Below, piece by piece: positions 6,866 through 10,272 of a DNA stretch of 10,272 bases. The notes under the pieces are model-generated. The model ran no database searches. It saw only the letters and a list, made by a program, of their open reading frames with translations, and was not told the DNA's origin. The position numbers and the translations under genes are program-made. This DNA is from a bacterium. GTDB taxonomy: Bacteria > Bdellovibrionota_C > UBA2361 > OMII01. Numbering within the stretch: position 1 is the stretch's first letter; every line of letters begins with the position of its first letter. Where the stretch lies: contig JAFMIS010000056.1 in assembly GCA_017853915.1 (NCBI GenBank), forward strand, positions 1 to 10,272. Direction: 5' to 3'.

Positions 6866-7744
6866 TCACCCCGAGATAATTTCACCGCGAAGACTATTGC
6901 ACATCACCTGTTGTCCGCCACTATAGGTCCCACTCCGTAGAAGAGCAAAGGTGTATGTCTTCGATTCCTGCGGATCATACGCCGCGCTCAGAACTTTACC
7001 AAGAGCTGCCCCTGCCTCGTTAGTAACGACCGCTCCAGCGATAGCCTCAGCCGCGCCAGATAGACGCACTCGCGCAAGAGATCGGGGAAGCTTCCCAATC
7101 GCGTCGATACGCTCAATCACCTCTTGGCCAACATAACACCCCTTCGAGAAGGACACCGCCTCCCTCAAGCCACATTCCGTAAGGATTACTTGATCATTGA
7201 CCTCATCAGGAAACACCGGAGTCCCGTGCTTGATTCGAAACAACCGATACTCGGACTCACCGAGCGGTTTGCCCAGAGAGGCCTGTACGCTTGATATAAT
7301 ATCCTCAGGATCTCCCACACATAATACATCGACACCGAACTCATCGAGCCGAGTGCTACGGCGCGAGAAGATGAGCGTATCCGGCGTTGGGCGGGGCATG
7401 TCCTCATCCGGACTTGAACTGCCGCTGATGTGAAGATACGCGACCGATGTTGAGATATCCTCTACGGAGACTCGATCCGCGACGACAAAGCGAGTGACCG
7501 CGGCGAAGAGCGCCTGTCGATTTCCACCGTCGCTCACGAGATAAAAAACATCAGCTGGGCTCACAAAGACAGAGAATAGAGCTTCCACTCGACCCTGTGC
7601 GGTCAAGGCCGCCGCCACAACGGATTGACCATCTCCGAGTGAACGTAGATCGTTGGAGAGTCTATTGTTGAGATATCGGCGCGCGTCTTTGCCTGCTACC
7701 TTAAATGCTACAGCGTCTCTGAAGTGAAACCAGTGAAGACTCAT
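6866..7744 (-). CDS. ygfZ: Folate-binding YgfZ/GcvT-like Fe-S cluster protein
   Basis: YgfZ proteins (IBA57 in mitochondria) resemble the aminomethyltransferase GcvT, bind tetrahydrofolate and support assembly or repair of certain Fe-S enzymes. The 292 residues carry the diagnostic C-terminal motif KGCYVGQE (201-208) with Cys203. The N-terminal GcvT-like part includes VAGKDARRYLNNRLSNDL (16-33) and AALTAQGRVEALFSVF (45-60). The ATG at 7744 was chosen because it overlaps the lepB copy 2 stop as ATGA and places the fold where relatives begin. An in-frame ATG at 7780 would add 12 residues lying wholly inside lepB. pyrE follows after three bases. A short acid/proline stretch (about 108-122) looks like an exposed loop. 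No function linking it to its neighbours is evident beyond shared transcription. Confidence 0.94.
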   Translation of the reverse strand: MSLHWFHFRDAVAFKVAGKDARRYLNNRLSNDLRSLGDGQSVVAAALTAQGRVEALFSVFVSPADVFYLVSDGGNRQALFAAVTRFVVADRVSVEDISTSVAYLHISGSSSPDEDMPRPTPDTLIFSRRSTRLDEFGVDVLCVGDPEDIISSVQASLGKPLGESEYRLFRIKHGTPVFPDEVNDQVILTECGLREAVSFSKGCYVGQEVIERIDAIGKLPRSLARVRLSGAAEAIAGAVVTNEAGAALGKVLSAAYDPQESKTYTFALLRSGTYSGGQQVMCNSLRGEIISG

Positions 7745-8460
7745 CGAATTCGAGTGAAGATTCGGGACAAACTGTCCCATGACCAGAATACGAGCACAGC
7801 TTTTCCCTTAATGCGTTTTGCATCAAGGAATGGATTAGTCCAGAAACGAGAATCCTTGGAATTGTCCCGATTATCCCCCAACAACAGGACATGACCATCC
7901 GGTACGACTTTAGGACCAAAATTACCCTCGAATTTACCCCCCTCTGACCACCGCGCATATGGCTCATCGATCGCTTGTCCATTGATCAGCACGCGAGCGT
8001 TGCGAACCTCCACAGACTCTCCGGGCAGTCCGATAACACGCTTAATGATGTGTATCTCAGAATCGTCCTCATTCGGGGTATCGGGATCATCCGGTCGCGT
8101 GAAGACAACAACATCGCCGCGTTTTGGAAAGTTCCACTGAAGCAACGAATTCGGCTCTGAGCGAACGAGATCACTCCACTTCGACATCTTTAAAGTAGGT
8201 ATGTAATCCGTAATGAGCGGCAAACGGAGCCCGTACCAGAACTTGAGAACTACGATGAAATCTCCCACCTGCAGAGTGGGGATCATTGAACCCGAAGGTA
8301 TTTTAAATGGCTCGACAACAGCGACTCGCAACGAAAAGGCGATCGCGAATATAACCACTAGTGTTCGAAGAAACTGCAAGAACTCCTGCAGCATGCTGGG
8401 ATGAGTCTCGGCCTTATGTTCACTATGATCGTCGTGTTGATTCACCGCCTGCTGCCCCAT
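7741..8460 (-). CDS. lepB: Signal peptidase I, copy 2
   Basis: This second class I leader peptidase has 239 residues from the ATG at 8460, which has AAAGG nine bases upstream; a TTG at 8469 is a less likely start. The first 25 residues are hydrophilic and His-rich (NQHDDHSEHKAETH), followed by one membrane helix (about 31-50). The active site is PSGSMIPTL with Ser58 and IIKRVIGLPGE with Lys140; the conserved box GDNRDNSKDSRFW is at 195-207. A stretch at about 76-112 (around WYGLRLPLITDYIPTL and WSDLVRSE) is longer than in copy 1. It shares the YARW-x-x-GG segment with copy 1, which suggests a related subfamily or an old duplication. It is the first gene of the tight lepB-ygfZ-pyrE-ccmH group and has its own promoter and structured leader. 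Confidence 0.96.
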   Translation of the reverse strand: MGQQAVNQHDDHSEHKAETHPSMLQEFLQFLRTLVVIFAIAFSLRVAVVEPFKIPSGSMIPTLQVGDFIVVLKFWYGLRLPLITDYIPTLKMSKWSDLVRSEPNSLLQWNFPKRGDVVVFTRPDDPDTPNEDDSEIHIIKRVIGLPGESVEVRNARVLINGQAIDEPYARWSEGGKFEGNFGPKVVPDGHVLLLGDNRDNSKDSRFWTNPFLDAKRIKGKAVLVFWSWDSLSRIFTRIR

Positions 8461-8474
8461 AATTACCAACCTTT

Positions 8475-8508
8475 GACGCCCCTAGCATTTCGACACCATC
8501 GAAGCGTC
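8475..8508 (-). promoter_or_regulatory. Leader hairpin abutting the lepB copy 2 ribosome binding site
   Basis: On the minus strand, GACGCTTCGA (8499-8508 reading into the loop side) pairs with TCGAA (8489-8493) and GCGTC (8475-8479), the last two separated by a nine-base bulge, with a five-base loop. The 3' arm directly touches the AAAGG ribosome binding site (8470-8474). It may affect translation; seen by eye only. Confidence 0.35.
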
Positions 8509-8557
8509 AGCCCGAAATTTCTTACGCCACCATGGCCAGCTCTCGAGCGCACTGTCT

Positions 8558-8586
8558 GGTATACGAACACCCATGGGGAAGGTCAA
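8558..8586 (-). promoter_or_regulatory. Putative sigma-70 promoter of the lepB-ygfZ-pyrE-ccmH group
   Basis: Minus-strand TTGACC (8581-8586), a 17-base spacer and TATACC (8558-8563). This is one of the better promoter matches in the window. It predicts a leader of about 90 bases before the ATG at 8460. Confidence 0.55.
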
Positions 8587-8641
8587 TTGGCAGAAAGCTT
8601 TTTAGGGCTAAACCGCGTACTATACTCATATCATCATAGAA

Positions 8642-8690
8642 AAAGCCTCGGGCCACCGGAATTAAAACTCCAGGTGGCCCGAGGCTTTTA
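8642..8690 (-). terminator. Strong intrinsic terminator after the 108-residue gene
   Basis: A perfect 17-bp inverted repeat, AAAAGCCTCGGGCCACC (8642-8658) against GGTGGCCCGAGGCTTTT (8674-8690), encloses a 15-base loop. On the minus strand the stem runs into six T residues (8640-8645), 24 bases after the stop of the gene at 8715. The plus strand has only four T residues, so it could work weakly in that direction. It insulates the lepB copy 2 promoter from upstream transcription. Confidence 0.92.
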
Positions 8691-8714
8691 AGGTATGTGC
8701 CGCTCGATGGTTCG

Positions 8715-9041
8715 TTAGGCGCTAAACCCTTGGCGTTTGCCAAACACTACCGTACTACAATCAACTTCGATCTTGGGGTCCTTGGTTGTAACCGTCGAAA
8801 CAAAGATACCTGGCTCAAATGCTCGCTCTTTTAACAACTCGACCTTCGCTGGATCCGGAATCGTCATATTAGCGGTAATAGAAAAATTGATCTCTACCAC
8901 CACATGCCCCGGCGTATCATCGAGAATCTTGGTGATCATGCCGTACAGAGGATAGGTCGTTCCTATCTCAACATCACCAAACTGGACCTCACATCCGAAC
9001 TTCTCGAAAAAATTTGGGGCCTTTCCGTCATTACTTTCCAT
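8715..9041 (-). CDS. Small protein of unknown function, 108 residues
   Basis: I do not recognise a family. The product is acidic to neutral, soluble-looking, with no signal peptide or membrane helix. It alternates hydrophobic and polar residues in a way that suggests a mostly beta fold: CEVQFGDVEIGTTYPLYGMI (17-36), HVVVEINFSITANMTI (46-61), then a short helix-like KVELLKERA (66-74) and a further strand region PGIFVSTVT (77-85). Cysteines are at 17 and 95. The coding call rests on a good GAGG ribosome binding site seven bases before the ATG at 9041 and a strong terminator just after the stop. It lies 148 bases downstream of the MEMO-family gene on the same strand and might share its transcript. 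No promoter in that gap convinced me. Confidence 0.75.
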   Translation of the reverse strand: MESNDGKAPNFFEKFGCEVQFGDVEIGTTYPLYGMITKILDDTPGHVVVEINFSITANMTIPDPAKVELLKERAFEPGIFVSTVTTKDPKIEVDCSTVVFGKRQGFSA

Positions 9042-9189
9042 CGAACTACCTCACGAGCTAAAGGGCACTATTGCAACCTATGCCCTCCTATCAATGGACA
9101 GAAACCGATTGCTTCAGCCTATTACAGACATTAATGCAAGCGCCTGCTCTTACAGCGTTTTTATTTATGCTTCTAAGCAGTGGGGCTAA

Positions 9190-10272
9190 CTATGTCACGG
9201 TTAGGGCCATACCGGCGAACGTAACTCCGCAGCCGCCCTGATAATCTATGGCTTGGTCGTAGTAAGTGAATTCACTACGCACACGCACCCTTAACAGCTT
9301 AAGGACATCTAGGATCGTATACATAGTCGGGAAACCACATACTCTGCGCGCATCGCCATCTTCAGCTATATGCTTAAAAAGCGCCTCAGCATCGTGATTC
9401 GCGATCGCATGGAGATACTCTTGATCTCGCGCGCCCACATGCGCCATCACATCTGGCGTGAGGAGAGCCTCATCGCCAAATTGTGGTCCAATATGCGACA
9501 TATCAACCCCAGCGACAAAGCATACTTTATCACCATTGTTCATCTTCTCCCGAACTATCTCAGCGAGGGCGCCCGCAAATGAGGAGTACTCATCAAAGCA
9601 ACTGGGTGCTCGCCCAGACGCGACCGCGCGATGAAAACTCCCTACCAGAATCGGCATTATTTTTCCCCTTGGCGCGACTCGCGACATGAAGGGAAGTTGA
9701 AGCTCAAGCGAATGTTCTTTCCTGTGCAGATATTCATCCGCGAAGCTTCGTGTAACACCGTAGCGCTGAGCTAGCTTCGCGATGCTCTCTGTATCACACG
9801 CGAATCGACCGACCGGAGACTCAAAATCTTTCGCTGACAGGTGAAACATATGAGCGCTGTATTGATGGGCAGTTCCCATCAATATGTACGTATCCGCGGA
9901 GCTTGTGGCCAAGTACGGATAGGCTCTCCCGTAACATACGCCGCCTCGTCTGTAATCGATGTGCGGGGCGACCAAACACGCCAACTCAGAGCTGACAGAA
10001 GCGCTCTCAAGAGGCGCCAATACTCCATCGATCAGAGCGGCAAGCTCTTGCTCCGCGGCTGGATAGGCATATCCTGCTAATGCCGCGGGTCGAGTCGAGA
10101 GTGCCTGAAAGGTATCTCTCACCTCACGCTCAGCCGCGAAGAAACGATTGTTAGCCAAGAAAAGGTGGGTATCGAGTAGCTCAAGAAGTTCGCGTAGCGT
10201 TTGCTCCTGAAGCCCCTGCGGGGCGAAGCGTGCGGCGATCTCTTGAAAGGACAGCTCTCCATCAAGAACAGC
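9190..10272 (-). CDS. MEMO1-family protein with N-terminal extension (runs off right edge)
   Basis: The C-terminal ~300 residues are a MEMO1-like domain (AmmeMemoRadiSam system protein B type), related to non-heme-iron class III dioxygenases. The metal-site residues of human MEMO1 have counterparts; numbering residues from the right edge, these are His104 in APHIDY, His136 in GTAHQ, His260 in VDMSHIG and Cys312 in CGFPT. EHSLELQLPF (about 186-195) is a further signature. The frame stays open to the window edge: 38 more codons lie upstream of the TTG at 10158, with no stop, and read as coherent protein (ELSFQEIAARFAPQGL, then TLRELLELLDTHLFLANNRFF). The true start is therefore outside the window. 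This extra N-terminal segment resembles a small helical or winged-helix module with a PqqD-like look. The biochemical role of bacterial MEMO proteins is not settled. No AMMECR1-type or radical SAM partner is visible here. Confidence 0.92.
   Translation of the reverse strand, partial: AVLDGELSFQEIAARFAPQGLQEQTLRELLELLDTHLFLANNRFFAAEREVRDTFQALSTRPAALAGYAYPAAEQELAALIDGVLAPLESASVSSELACLVAPHIDYRRGGVCYGRAYPYLATSSADTYILMGTAHQYSAHMFHLSAKDFESPVGRFACDTESIAKLAQRYGVTRSFADEYLHRKEHSLELQLPFMSRVAPRGKIMPILVGSFHRAVASGRAPSCFDEYSSFAGALAEIVREKMNNGDKVCFVAGVDMSHIGPQFGDEALLTPDVMAHVGARDQEYLHAIANHDAEALFKHIAEDGDARRVCGFPTMYTILDVLKLLRVRVRSEFTYYDQAIDYQGGCGVTFAGMALTVT

Noticed and set aside
6311..6940. A 209-codon open frame on the plus strand opposite pyrE and the end of ygfZ
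   Set aside because: It lies antisense to two well-recognised genes, its product has no recognisable motif and no plausible ribosome binding site was seen; it is a by-product of codon bias.
9190..10158. Taking the TTG at 10158 as the start of the MEMO gene
   Set aside because: The frame continues without a stop to the window edge, the upstream residues look like real protein, and no ribosome binding site precedes the TTG.

Overview
The window is an ordinary chromosomal segment of a Gram-negative bacterium. It is rich in housekeeping genes, has no mobile elements, rRNA or tRNA genes, and no CRISPR. Three features point to a proteobacterial or deltaproteobacterial-type lineage. One is a CcmH-like cytochrome c maturation protein. 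Another is an E. coli-like PyrE with a YgfZ neighbour. The third is a protoheme farnesyltransferase (CtaB/CyoE), which implies heme O/A respiratory oxidases. I cannot name the genus. A MEMO-family protein with an N-terminal extension fits delta-like or environmental lineages, but that is an inference.

Layout: (1) 1-206, minus strand: the N-terminus of a family 2 glycosyltransferase that runs off the left edge. (2) 207-368: a divergent promoter region. (3) 369-3887, plus strand: gyrA followed 6 bp later by gpsA. (4) 3911-8460, minus strand: a run of six genes. Read in their own direction these are lepB (copy 2), ygfZ, pyrE and ccmH-like, with gaps or overlaps of -4, +3 and -4 bp, then after about 130 bp lepB (copy 1), then after about 130 bp ctaB. 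(5) 8461-8714: a promoter and leader for lepB copy 2, plus a very strong terminator. (6) 8715-9041, minus strand: an unrecognised 108-residue protein. (7) 9190-10272, minus strand: a MEMO1-family protein that runs off the right edge.

The genes do not form one pathway. GyrA supercoils DNA; GpsA makes sn-glycerol-3-phosphate for phospholipids; PyrE makes OMP for pyrimidines; YgfZ supports Fe-S enzymes; the CcmH-like protein and CtaB serve cytochrome and heme maturation; the two LepB proteins remove signal peptides from exported proteins. The tight lepB-ygfZ-pyrE-ccmH group is probably one transcript from a promoter near 8558-8586. I found no clearly novel multi-gene system. The points most worth a second look are the CX7C variant of the CcmH motif, the extra N-terminal segment on the MEMO protein, the methionine at the quinolone-critical GyrA position, a possibly leaderless gyrA start, and the orphan 108-residue gene.
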